NCBI RefSeq assembly: GCF_014861365.1
Contig: NZ_RRYW01000018.1
Location: forward strand, 1 to 41,560
Direction: 5' to 3'
Length of the DNA: 41,560 bases
From: Psychrobacter sp. FME6
Lineage (GTDB): Bacteria; Pseudomonadota; Gammaproteobacteria; Pseudomonadales; Moraxellaceae
Part shown: positions 18,421 to 26,763 of the stretch, in pieces
How positions within the stretch are numbered: position 1 is the stretch's first letter
Layout: the number at the start of each line of letters is the position of its first letter
Program-made: the position numbers and the translations under genes
Notes under the pieces: generated by a model
What the model was told of the DNA's origin: nothing
The model's database searches: none
The model's input: only the letters and a program-made list of their open reading frames with translations

Positions 18421-20217
18421 ATGTCTAATCAAGCAACACGCAATGCAGGTACTTCGACTGCAAAGATTACCCCAAAAAATGCCGCCTTCGATTTCCAAAA
18501 ATATCGTCCGTTTGCGTTTGCACCTTCGTTACCAGATCGTACTTGGCCGAGCAAAACGCTTGAGAAATCACCCATCTGGGCAAGTGTAGATCTGCGTGAT
18601 GGTAACCAAGCACTGATTGATCCAATGACTATCGAACAAAAAATGCGTTTTTTCAAAACCTTGGTAGACGTGGGTTTTAAAGAGATTGAAATTGGCTTCC
18701 CATCAGCTGCCCAAGTTGAGTTTGATTTTGCCCGCAAATTGATTGAAGAAAACCACGTTCCAGATGATGTTACTTTACAGGTTTTGGTGCAAGCTCGTGA
18801 GCATTTGATTGCTCGTACTTTTGAGTCATTAAAAGGGGCAAAACGTGCCATTGTTCACGTTTATAACTCAACGTGCCGTATCCAACGCGAAAAAGTATAT
18901 GGCAAAGATAAAGCTGAGATTAAAGAGATTGCCATTACTGGGGCAAATTTGTTGGTTGAATATGCTGCCAAATATCCTGAAACAGAGTGGGTGTTCCAGT
19001 ATTCACCTGAGAGCTTTAGTCAAACCGAGACTGAGTATGCCGTAGAGGTTTGTGATGCCGTTTGTGATGTGTGGAAGCCTGAAAATGGTCAAGAAGTTAT
19101 TTTAAACTTACCAGCGACGGTCGAAGCATCAACACCTAATGTTTTCGCTGATCAGGTCGAGTATTTTTGCCGTAACCTTGCCAAACGCGAGCATGTAACC
19201 GTCAGTTTGCACACACACAATGACCGTGGTTGTGCTGTGGCTGCCGCTGAGCTTGGCGTACTTGCTGGCGCGGATCGTATCGAAGGTACATTGCTAGGCA
19301 ATGGTGAGCGTACGGGTAACATGGACATCATGGTCATGGCGATGAATTTGTTTAGCCAAGGTATCGATCCAGAGCTTGATTTTAGTAATATGAGCGAGAT
19401 TGTACAGGTAGTGAGCGAGTGTAATAATTTACCAGTACATCCGCGTCATCCTTACGTTGGTGAGCTTGTATTTACGGCCTTTAGTGGCTCGCATCAGGAC
19501 GCCATCAAAAAATGCCTTGATTATAATGAGAAGCATGTCGAAGAGACTGAAAACGTCTGGGACGTCGCGTACTTACCTATTGACCCTGCTCATATCGGTC
19601 GCAGCTATCAAGACGTGGTACGCATCAATAGCCAGTCTGGTAAAGGCGGCGTAGCTTATATCTTGCAGCGTAACTATGGTTTTAACTTGCCACGTTGGAT
19701 GCAAATTGACTTTAGTGGTGTGGTACAAAGACAAGCCGAAACAGCTGCTCGTGAATTACAGAATGATGAGGTTTTACAAACCTTTGAGGACACTTATCTA
19801 CAGCAAGGCCAATTTGAGCTACTAGATTATAGTGTCAACAATAAAGGCGGTGAAGTCTATTTTGATGGTCAGGTGCAGATGAATGGTGACAGCATCACCA
19901 TCGCTGGCACGGGTAATGGGCCACTATCTTCATTCATCGATGGACTTGCTCAGCATACGGGTAAATCAATTCACGTCATTAATTATGCTGAGCATGCGAT
20001 CAATCCGCAGCACAACGATGTTAATAGTGATGGTAACGGTATCGACGATGGCACTAATACTGACAACAAAACCAACGCCAACGCGGCAGCTTATATTCAA
20101 TTAAATGTTGATGGTGAGGTATATTCAGGTATTGGTACTTGTAGCAGTACCGTATCAGCAATGCTTAAAGGCGCGTTATCAGCCTTTGCCCAAGCAATTA
20201 GCACCGCTGCCGCTTAA
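18421..20217 (+). CDS. leuA: 2-isopropylmalate synthase
   Basis: LeuA condenses 2-oxoisovalerate with acetyl-CoA, the first committed step of leucine synthesis. The 598-aa product is of the long, fungal/actinobacterial type. The metal-binding DLRDGNQAL is at residues 57-65, HTHNDRGCAVAAAELG near 262-277 and GNGERTGN near 294-301. The C-terminal leucine-sensing domain is present and interrupted near residues 528-557 by a low-complexity stretch rich in Asn, Asp and Thr. The ATG at 18421 has AAGGA 6 nt upstream; the TTG at 18415 is not needed. Divergent from an Lrp-like regulator. No other leu genes are adjacent. Confidence 0.96.
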   Translation: MSNQATRNAGTSTAKITPKNAAFDFQKYRPFAFAPSLPDRTWPSKTLEKSPIWASVDLRDGNQALIDPMTIEQKMRFFKTLVDVGFKEIEIGFPSAAQVEFDFARKLIEENHVPDDVTLQVLVQAREHLIARTFESLKGAKRAIVHVYNSTCRIQREKVYGKDKAEIKEIAITGANLLVEYAAKYPETEWVFQYSPESFSQTETEYAVEVCDAVCDVWKPENGQEVILNLPATVEASTPNVFADQVEYFCRNLAKREHVTVSLHTHNDRGCAVAAAELGVLAGADRIEGTLLGNGERTGNMDIMVMAMNLFSQGIDPELDFSNMSEIVQVVSECNNLPVHPRHPYVGELVFTAFSGSHQDAIKKCLDYNEKHVEETENVWDVAYLPIDPAHIGRSYQDVVRINSQSGKGGVAYILQRNYGFNLPRWMQIDFSGVVQRQAETAARELQNDEVLQTFEDTYLQQGQFELLDYSVNNKGGEVYFDGQVQMNGDSITIAGTGNGPLSSFIDGLAQHTGKSIHVINYAEHAINPQHNDVNSDGNGIDDGTNTDNKTNANAAAYIQLNVDGEVYSGIGTCSSTVSAMLKGALSAFAQAISTAAA

Positions 20218-20251
20218 TGCAAGGTAGTGAGTAATAATAAATACTTAAGTT

Positions 20252-20305
20252 TAATAACGTCATGGCTCCTTGCCCTTCGCAAGCAAAGCGATGGCGTTAT
20301 TTCTT
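20252..20305 (+). terminator. Possible leuA terminator
   Basis: AATAACGTCAT (20252-20262) pairs with ATGGCGTTATT (20291-20301) with one G-U pair. A small CTTGC/GCAAG stem lies inside, and TCTTT follows. It starts 35 bp after the leuA stop. The long inner region makes this less sure than the other terminators. Confidence 0.5.
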
Positions 20306-20397
20306 TGCGCCTAATAGCATAAAGTTACTTGTGTTTTTGGTGACGAAGACTTACGCTAATGTACGTTGTACATACTATTATAAATAAAAGGTTAATT

Positions 20398-21018
20398 ATG
20401 GAACCTATATCATTTGCGTCATTTTCATTGGCATCTATTTTGGCATCACTGCCCGTAAATGGCGAAGTCGTTACTGAACCGACCATCACCACACATATTA
20501 GTCCGGCCATCGCTGGACAATGGGAGATAGATTTAGATAGCAGTATCACCATGACCAAAGAAGCCAAAGCGAAGCAAGCAGCATCAAAAAATATGAAAGG
20601 TGCAAAAAGTGACGAACCTAAAGTAATCGCTGGTGCAGATGGCGGTGTCCTGACTCAAAATGAAAAGCGTGTCCTCAACATTCAGCCGAACACTAAAAAC
20701 AAATTAATTGCCTCCGCTAAGAAAGCCAATCAGTGCCGTGAGTTATATAATTTTGCAGCCGACAATGAGATGTGGGCAGTCAGCGGTAAAGAGTGGACGT
20801 ATGGCCGCTACCTAATTACGCACCGTGAGGAAGGACTGCCCATTATCGCGCTCAAGACGCTCTATGATAACAATGAAGTGGATTGTTCAGGCAATCAAGT
20901 AGACCAAACTGATGAGGCGTTGATTGCGTTTTTAAACCATGATGGCAACCAGATGCAGTGGTGTGCCGATCCTGAAGGGACACAATGTTTTATGAACTTT
21001 AATAGAGTTCTGCCGTAG
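20398..21018 (+). CDS. Hypothetical protein, possibly exported, four C-terminal-half cysteines
   Basis: I do not recognise this 206-aa protein. The ATG at 20398 is supported by AAAAGG 6 nt upstream; an earlier in-frame start at 20359 has no such site. Residues 1-22 are mildly hydrophobic with many Ser and Ala and no Lys or Arg, so a signal peptide is doubtful. Residues 45-75 are Lys-rich and low in complexity. The C-terminal 90 residues look folded and contain NQCRELYNF, VDCSGNQ and WCADPEGTQCF, four cysteines that could pair if exported. The stop codon is the first codon of an 18-bp tandem duplication. A strong terminator follows. Confidence 0.7.
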   Translation: MEPISFASFSLASILASLPVNGEVVTEPTITTHISPAIAGQWEIDLDSSITMTKEAKAKQAASKNMKGAKSDEPKVIAGADGGVLTQNEKRVLNIQPNTKNKLIASAKKANQCRELYNFAADNEMWAVSGKEWTYGRYLITHREEGLPIIALKTLYDNNEVDCSGNQVDQTDEALIAFLNHDGNQMQWCADPEGTQCFMNFNRVLP

Positions 21019-21051
21019 CCATTTGCGTTAATTTAGCCATTTGCGTTAATT
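21016..21051. repeat. Perfect 18-bp tandem duplication at a stop codon
   Basis: TAGCCATTTGCGTTAATT occurs twice head to tail (21016-21033 and 21034-21051). The first TAG is the stop of the preceding gene and, because 18 is a multiple of three, the second TAG is in the same frame. It looks like a recent slippage or short duplication. Confidence 0.9.
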
Positions 21052-21066
21052 GAGTTACTGCCAACC

Positions 21067-21103
21067 AAAAAAAACCGCTATCTCTACAGATAGCGGTTTT
21101 TTT
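21067..21103. terminator. Bidirectional terminator between a hypothetical gene and accC
   Basis: CCGCTATCT (21075-21083) pairs with AGATAGCGG (21088-21096) around a 4-nt loop. A and T tracts of seven or more flank it on both sides. It serves the plus-strand hypothetical gene and the minus-strand accBC operon, which converge here. Confidence 0.92.
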
Positions 21104-21122
21104 ATAAAGATATTGAGGCAAA

Positions 21123-22484
21123 TTATGAATCAGCCTTTTCTTTATTGCCAGTTAACAACTCTCTTTCAAGATAATGAATATTTTGTGCTTCGTTAACAAA
21201 ATTATCATCTGCTAAAATCACGTCACGGTGTAATGGGATGTTGGTTTTAATACCTTCGATTACCAGCTCATCAAGTGCGTGAAGCGTTTTAGAGATGGCT
21301 TGCTGGCGTGTTTGTCCATGACAGATAAGCTTACCAATCAATGAGTCATAATAGCTTGGAATGTCATACCCAGGATATAAGTGCGAATCAAAACGCACGC
21401 CAGCACCGCTTGGGGCAAACAGCTGCGTCACTTTACCAGGAGAGGGCATAAATGTGGCTGGATCTTCAGCATTGATACGGCATTCGATGGCGTGACCTTG
21501 AATTTCAATTTCACTTTGGCGATAAGATAAACCGTAACCTGCCGCGATTTTGAGCTGTTCGACGACCACGTCGATACCGGTAATCATCTCAGTTACTGGA
21601 TGTTCAACCTGCACACGAGTATTCATCTCAATAAAGAAATACTCATTGTTTTCAAATAAGAACTCAAAAGTACCAGCGCCGCGATATTTGACTAACTCAC
21701 AAGCTTTTACGCAGGCTCTTAAGATAGGCTCGCGTACGTCATCAGGGATATCAGGGGCAGGGGCTTCTTCTAATACTTTTTGATGACGACGTTGCAACGA
21801 GCAATCTCGGTCATACAGATGAATGGCATTGCCGTTACCGTCGCCAAGCACTTGTATTTCTACGTGGCGCGGATTTTGTAGGTAACGTTCCATATAAACG
21901 GTATCATCACCAAACCATAGCTCAGCTTCTTGCTTGGCCGCCTGTACTTGACCGATAACCTCTTCAAAACGCTCAACTACACGCATACCACGACCACCAC
22001 CGCCAGACGCGGCTTTAATCAATAATGGAAAGCCAATATTACGTGCTTGCTCTTCAGCGTTGTGGAGTGTCACCGCGCCAACTGAACCGGGTACGGTTGG
22101 TACGCCAGCCTTTTTCATCGCATTGATAGCAGAGACTTTATTGCCCATTAGGCGAATATGGTCAGCGTTAGGACCAACGAACGTTAATCCTGCTTCTTCA
22201 ACGCGTTCAGCGAACTCAGCATTCTCAGCTAAAAAACCATAACCAGGATGGATAGCATCCGCACCAGCAATCTCAGCAGCGGTTAAAATAGTATTGATGT
22301 CAAGATAGCTTTGATTGGCATTAGGCTTGCCGATACAGATTGCCTCGTCAACAAAGCGCAAGTGCATCAAGTTAGCGTCAGCTGTGGAGTAGACGCCTAC
22401 GGTTTCAATGCCAAGCGCTTTGCAAGCTCGAACGATACGCAGGGCGATTTCACCTCTATTGGCGATGAGCAGTTTTTTTATCAT
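21123..22484 (-). CDS. accC: Biotin carboxylase subunit of acetyl-CoA carboxylase
   Basis: AccC carboxylates the biotin carried by AccB using ATP and bicarbonate, the first step of fatty acid synthesis. The 453-aa length is normal (E. coli 449). The ATP-grasp residues are visible: K116, the glycine loop GGGGRG at 161-166 and the catalytic segment [11 protein letters not shown] around 286-296. The N-terminal biotin-carboxylase motif [10 protein letters not shown] is at 79-88. AAGGA stands a good distance before the ATG. accB lies upstream on the same strand with a 148-bp gap, the usual accBC arrangement. Confidence 0.98.
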   Translation of the reverse strand: MIKKLLIANRGEIALRIVRACKALGIETVGVYSTADANLMHLRFVDEAICIGKPNANQSYLDINTILTAAEIAGADAIHPGYGFLAENAEFAERVEEAGLTFVGPNADHIRLMGNKVSAINAMKKAGVPTVPGSVGAVTLHNAEEQARNIGFPLLIKAASGGGGRGMRVVERFEEVIGQVQAAKQEAELWFGDDTVYMERYLQNPRHVEIQVLGDGNGNAIHLYDRDCSLQRRHQKVLEEAPAPDIPDDVREPILRACVKACELVKYRGAGTFEFLFENNEYFFIEMNTRVQVEHPVTEMITGIDVVVEQLKIAAGYGLSYRQSEIEIQGHAIECRINAEDPATFMPSPGKVTQLFAPSGAGVRFDSHLYPGYDIPSYYDSLIGKLICHGQTRQQAISKTLHALDELVIEGIKTNIPLHRDVILADDNFVNEAQNIHYLERELLTGNKEKADS

Positions 22485-22632
22485 GGGGTCATCCTTGTCG
22501 AAGCGGCAGTCACTGATAGAGTCTCTATTATTGGCATTATAAAGTTAAGCGAAGATAGTTAAGATAACTTAAACTAAGATGCCGAACCATAACGAGTCTC
22601 AATCATAACGAAGTAAAGATTGGCAAATATAG

Positions 22633-23061
22633 TTACGCTTTATAGCTTACGATAGGTTGACCAAACTGCACAACTTCAGAGTTATCCACTAATATCTCAT
22701 CAATAACACCACTTTGGGTGGCTTCAAGAGGATTCATGATTTTCATCGCTTCGATAATACCTAAGGTATCGCCAGCTTGCACTTTTTGACCGACCTTTAC
22801 AAACGGCGGATCATTAGGACTTGGTGCAGAATAAAACACACCAACCATTGGTGATGTCTCAACGCTACCAGCTTTAACAGCTGTTTTTGCGTCAGCAGCG
22901 ATAGGAGCCGCGCCAGCAGTAGGAGCAGCCATCATCGTTGGTGCAGGTGCATCATAGTGACGTGTCAAACTGATGTGTTCGTCGTCTGAGCTGATTTCTA
23001 AGTTAACCAGTTCACTTTCTTCCATGAGGGCGATTAGGGTACGTATTTTTTCGATATCCAT
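22633..23061 (-). CDS. accB: Biotin carboxyl carrier protein of acetyl-CoA carboxylase
   Basis: AccB carries biotin between the carboxylase and transferase halves of acetyl-CoA carboxylase. From the ATG at 23061 it is 142 aa. The N-terminal DIEKIRTLIALMEES segment is typical. An Ala/Pro-rich linker spans residues about 38-60, and the biotinyl domain carries EAMKIMNP with the target lysine K107. A TTG ten codons upstream (23091) is also open but MDIEKIR is the standard start. First gene of the accBC operon; the upstream 290 bp probably hold its promoter, but I could not identify it. Confidence 0.97.
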   Translation of the reverse strand: MDIEKIRTLIALMEESELVNLEISSDDEHISLTRHYDAPAPTMMAAPTAGAAPIAADAKTAVKAGSVETSPMVGVFYSAPSPNDPPFVKVGQKVQAGDTLGIIEAMKIMNPLEATQSGVIDEILVDNSEVVQFGQPIVSYKA

Positions 23062-23353
23062 AATTTTATTTTTGCCTTGTACTAAATTCAAGAAATAGTG
23101 TAACTAAATATTGTGTAGGTAATTGCTAATGATACCTATATTCACGGCAATGAGCAATCGATGTACAGTTGTTAACTGAGTTTTTTTACATATTATGACG
23201 TTAGTACTCTTACGCGTAAGAAATATCTAATAAATTATCATAGTCTAAGTGGCTACTTAGCGCCAGTCCCAGTGATGAGTAACGGTTATTAGATGCTAAT
23301 AGATGCTATTCGTTATGACATTCGGATGGTTTTATATCAACAAAGCCACACTA

Positions 23354-24721
23354 TCAGCCCCATAAAGCTGTCAAACGCTTTTGTTGATAGCGCAGACGTA
23401 ATGTCAATAAAATAGAAGCTAGGAATAGTCCAGTAATTAATGCCATCCAAAATCCCTCTGGCCCAAGATCAGTGAAGCGCACCAAGTATATACCAAGCGG
23501 TAAAGCAACGATCCAATAACAAAATAGCGTGACCCACATCGGTATAGTGGTGTCTTGCATACCGCGTAATATGCCTGCAACATTCACTTGCCAGCCATCA
23601 AACAGCTGATAAGCCAGTGCAAAAATAAGTAAGTGCATGGCTTGGGCCCTGACGACTGGGTTGTCAGTGAAAGCCGCTGCCAATTGTGGTCTAAATAGCC
23701 AAACGCCGAGCATAGAAGTCAAAGCAATCATGACAGTCCATATTAGACCAGTGGCCTGCACCTGACGTAATGCCAAAAGGTTTTTTTCGCCAAAGCGATT
23801 GGATATCATGATGGTTAGCGCCATCGCGACCGATATAGGTATCATAAACAGCTGCGAGGTCACTGCTAATGCTACTTGATGCGATGCCGTTGCCAACTCA
23901 CCTAGTGGACTGATAACGAGTGCCCCTAAGCTAAATAGGCTGGCTTCAAAAAAGATAGAGACGCCGATAGGAATACCAAGCTTAAGTAGCTTTTTGATTT
24001 GTGCACGATTGGGGCTGGCGAAACCATAAAAAAAGCGCGTAGTAGCAAATTGCTTACGCTTAGTAAAGCTGGTATAAGCACCAAGTAATAGGACATTTAT
24101 CCATAGTACCATGGCCGTTGCGATCCCGCAGCCTGCGCCGCCAAGCTCAGGCATACCAAACAAACCATGAATAAAAATATAGTTCAGTGGTATATCTGCC
24201 AATAGCCCAATGATGCTGATAATAGTGACTGGCTCAGGCCGACCAAGCGCCTCGCAATAACTACGCAACACCGCATAGACTGCCAAGGCAGGGAAACCGA
24301 ACGATACACCATGCAAGTACTGCGTCGCTATGGGCTGAATATTTTCAGGTACTCCCATTACCCCAAGGATGTTGGGGGCTAAATTGACAATGATAAAACC
24401 AAGAATACCAATGACACCAGCCGTCCATAAAGACTGCTGGGTAATATGTGGGACTTGGTCATGTTTGTTTTGACCGACTGCTTCACCAATGAGTGGCGTG
24501 GTAGCAATTAAAATACCAGTGGCTAATAAAAACAGAGGCAGCCAAATGCCAGAGCCAACGGCCACGGCGGCCAAATCAAGTGCAGAGACTTGACCGGCCA
24601 TAATGGCATCAACAACACCAAGCGCTGCCTGACAAAATTGAGTAATCAAAATAGGTAGCGCGAGCACGCCTAAGCGTAAACTGTAGCTCTTGAAATCTCT
24701 AAAAGATAATGGGAAAGCCAT
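23354..24721 (-). CDS. MATE-family multidrug efflux transporter, NorM type
   Basis: The 455-aa protein (ATG at 24721) has about 12 hydrophobic helices in the MATE layout. NorM-like landmarks are LGVLALPILITQFCQAALGVVD near residues 16-37, LIGEAVGQNKHDQ near 95-107 and YCEALGRPEPV near 155. NorM pumps export cationic drugs and dyes by Na+ or H+ antiport; the actual substrates cannot be read. The frame stays open to 24832, but those extra 37 residues lack family support. An IS630 element lies about 150 bp upstream of the start and could have altered its promoter. Confidence 0.92.
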   Translation of the reverse strand: MAFPLSFRDFKSYSLRLGVLALPILITQFCQAALGVVDAIMAGQVSALDLAAVAVGSGIWLPLFLLATGILIATTPLIGEAVGQNKHDQVPHITQQSLWTAGVIGILGFIIVNLAPNILGVMGVPENIQPIATQYLHGVSFGFPALAVYAVLRSYCEALGRPEPVTIISIIGLLADIPLNYIFIHGLFGMPELGGAGCGIATAMVLWINVLLLGAYTSFTKRKQFATTRFFYGFASPNRAQIKKLLKLGIPIGVSIFFEASLFSLGALVISPLGELATASHQVALAVTSQLFMIPISVAMALTIMISNRFGEKNLLALRQVQATGLIWTVMIALTSMLGVWLFRPQLAAAFTDNPVVRAQAMHLLIFALAYQLFDGWQVNVAGILRGMQDTTIPMWVTLFCYWIVALPLGIYLVRFTDLGPEGFWMALITGLFLASILLTLRLRYQQKRLTALWG

Positions 24722-24883
24722 AGTGAGCAACTTTTTATTCTTTACGGTAATTATTTTTGTTAAAAAATGGTATTGATGAGCAAATACTGCCGTTAATAAA
24801 TGAATAGTAAGACAGTAATGTAGTATAGTCAAATGACTTCAAAAATGTTATAAAACAAATCAACTAAACGATTACCACTATAA

Positions 24884-25195
24884 ATGACCATGACTTACTC
24901 CCTAGATTATCGCAAACAAGTCCTCAAAAGCTTAGATGAGGGCATGACTTTTGCCGAAGCTGCCGTTTTCTATGATATCAGTCCAACGACTATCCAGAAG
25001 TGGAAAAAACGTCTTCACAGCAAAACTACTCGAGATATCAAGCCCTACAAAATAGAAGATGAAGCCTTAGCTCAAGATGTCAAAGACCACCCTGACGATT
25101 ATCACTATGAGCGGGCACAGCGTTTTAATTGTAGCCCAACAGGCATCAGTAAAGCCTTAAAGCGTATTGGTATTAGCAAAAAAAAAGACACTTGA
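24884..25195 (+). CDS. IS630-family transposase, N-terminal part (orfA)
   Basis: This 103-aa frame encodes the DNA-binding half. The helix-turn-helix TFAEAAVFYDISPTTIQKW spans about residues 22-40, and a second helical segment NCSPTGISKALKRIGI lies near 83-98. The frame ends at TGA just after nine consecutive A (25178-25186), where the second frame takes over. With one A fewer the two would be one continuous protein. ATG at 24884 and a second ATG at 24890 are both plausible starts; they lie inside or next to the terminal repeat. Confidence 0.85.
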   Translation: MTMTYSLDYRKQVLKSLDEGMTFAEAAVFYDISPTTIQKWKKRLHSKTTRDIKPYKIEDEALAQDVKDHPDDYHYERAQRFNCSPTGISKALKRIGISKKKDT

Positions 25196-25733
25196 GCATC
25201 CCAAAGCTTGCCCCCTAAAGAGAGCTAAGTATCTAAGAAAACTTAACGACTTCATCGCTCAAGGCTATCCCATTGTTTATATGGATGAGAGTGGCTTTGA
25301 GGCCGAGACTATTAGACTCTACGGCTATGCTGCCATCGGAACCCCTTGCATCGACCGCTATAACTGGCAAGGTAAAAAACGAACCAACGTCATTGGTGCT
25401 CTCTATGGCAAGATGCTGTTTGCGCTAGATTACTTCGAGAAGAACATCAATGGGGATATATTTTATGATTGGTGCAAGTACACGCTAATCCCAAACCTTA
25501 AGAGAAAATGTGTGATTGTCATGGATAATGCTAGCTTTCATAAGCGAGTCCAAAGACTACTCAACAGGCACGGTCACAGGCTTCTATTCTTACCGCCTTA
25601 CAGTCCTGATCTAAATCCCATTGAAAAGAAATGGGCTCAAGTGAAGTTTCTACGTCAAGGTTGGATGGAAAACGACTTATCTAAATTATTTTATGATATT
25701 TGTCCAAGGCATAACTCTTTTATGGTGCAGTGA
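25167..25733 (+). CDS. IS630-family transposase, catalytic part (orfB)
   Basis: This frame (188 codons from an in-frame TTG) holds the DDE catalytic domain. The first Asp is in YMDESGFE, the second in VMDNASFH and the Glu in LNPIEKKW after SPD, all with normal spacing. It is in frame +1 relative to orfA and lacks its own convincing start, so it is probably made as an orfA-orfB fusion by slippage on the A9 run. If slippage does not occur, the transposase is inactive. Confidence 0.85.
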   Translation: MVLAKKKTLEHPKACPLKRAKYLRKLNDFIAQGYPIVYMDESGFEAETIRLYGYAAIGTPCIDRYNWQGKKRTNVIGALYGKMLFALDYFEKNINGDIFYDWCKYTLIPNLKRKCVIVMDNASFHKRVQRLLNRHGHRLLFLPPYSPDLNPIEKKWAQVKFLRQGWMENDLSKLFYDICPRHNSFMVQ

Positions 25734-26017
25734 CTATAGTGGTGCGACGATAATACTCTGATAAATAATATGAGCAAGTAGATTATGAATAAGGCTGTAT
25801 AGTCTGCGCGTACAAATAAAATCGACGAGGCTAAAATAAAAATAACCCATCAATTCAAGCGATGAATTGACAGGTCATAAACAAATAAGATGGTAAAGAA
25901 ACTAAGCGATGAAGTCAATATTTTGGAAGCGTTTATTAGGGCCTGTCCTCAGTTCAATCAATAGTTTTTACTTAAATATTTTTAACCATCTTTAGTCTCT
26001 AAATGGGCTGAAAACGG

Positions 26018-26512
26018 TTAAATAGAGTCTGTTTCATCTGGTATTAGCTCCAGCTCTTCTGCCATGTTCATAATGGTATTCCAGTGTTTGGGTTCTAGTG
26101 GAATGACGGTCAGCTGCTGACAGCCTTTTCTTAACAATAAGGAATCCTCAAGCGTAGGCAGAAACTTAAGCTCTGCTAGTGGGAGTATATCGGTAAAAGC
26201 TTGCTCGAAAGTGACATCTACCATGTACCAGCGCGGTTCGTCTTCGGTTGCGATAGGGTCATAGTGCCTATGCTCAGGATGGAATTGGGAGGGGTCAGGA
26301 TGGCCTGCTTTGCTGACGGTCATGATACCAGCGACGCCAGAAGGCTTGGCGCTAGAATGATAAAAGATGACCTTATCACCGACCTTCATATCATCGCGCA
26401 TAAAGTTACGCGCGCGATAATTGCGCACGCCATCCCAGCTGTCGGTTTTCAAGCGCTGTAAGTCATCAATACCAAAAAACTTGGGGTTGGATTTCATCAA
26501 CCAGTAAGCCAT
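26018..26512 (-). CDS. EVE-domain protein (thymocyte nuclear protein 1-like)
   Basis: The 164-aa product is a single EVE domain, a PUA-like fold that reads modified bases in DNA or RNA. Family features are YWLMKSNPKFFGIDDL at the start, WDGVRNYRARNFMRDDMKVGD near residues 25-45, FYHSSAKPSGVAGIM near 50-64 and PRWYMVDVTFE near 92. AGGA precedes the ATG by 6 nt. EVE proteins are often linked to restriction or tRNA modification, but the neighbours here (an IS element and hemW) give no clue. Ligand unknown. Confidence 0.92.
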   Translation of the reverse strand: MAYWLMKSNPKFFGIDDLQRLKTDSWDGVRNYRARNFMRDDMKVGDKVIFYHSSAKPSGVAGIMTVSKAGHPDPSQFHPEHRHYDPIATEDEPRWYMVDVTFEQAFTDILPLAELKFLPTLEDSLLLRKGCQQLTVIPLEPKHWNTIMNMAEELELIPDETDSI

Positions 26513-26571
26513 CTTTTTATCCTATTAATTATCGTTAACCATGCACTTTTTTATGATAGGTCGTTTAACCT

Positions 26572-26590
26572 ATAGTATATTTTATACTAT
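26572..26590. promoter_or_regulatory. Perfect palindrome between the EVE gene and hemW
   Basis: ATAGTATA and TATACTAT are perfect inverted arms around TTT in the divergent gap. A second palindrome, ATAGGT-6 nt-ACCTAT, lies about 15 bp to its left. Either could be a regulator site for the divergent genes. Confidence 0.35.
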
Positions 26591-26763
26591 CACTCTTAAC
26601 TATTCTGCCTGTACGGAAGTGCCATTAACATGAGCGTTTGTTACTGGTTTTGTTATTAATCTAACTTTCTTTAACAAGGCCTTTTTTTTAATGAGCTTAG
26701 CCGTTATCCTAGCGCTACTTTCTGCTAATGACAGCAGTTACCTATTTATAGATAAATCCTTTT

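Larger units (their letters stand above)
24874..25743 (+). mobile_element. IS630-family insertion sequence, about 870 bp
   Basis: Two overlapping transposase frames are bounded by perfect 9-bp inverted repeats, ACCACTATA at 24874-24882 and TATAGTGGT at 25735-25743. The size is in the lower range for IS630. The family inserts at TA, and a TA within the repeats is compatible, but the exact ends are not certain. It sits between a MATE gene and an EVE-domain gene and disrupts neither. No second copy is present in the window. Confidence 0.85.

Noticed and set aside
25944-25962. GGGCCTGTCCTCA-like sequence that recalls IS5-type terminal repeats
   Set aside because: No matching inverted copy or transposase remnant is present in the window, so a relic IS end cannot be supported.
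26018-26512. EVE-domain protein as part of a restriction or defence island
   Set aside because: Neighbours are hemW, a MATE pump and an IS; no nuclease, methylase or McrB-like gene is adjacent.
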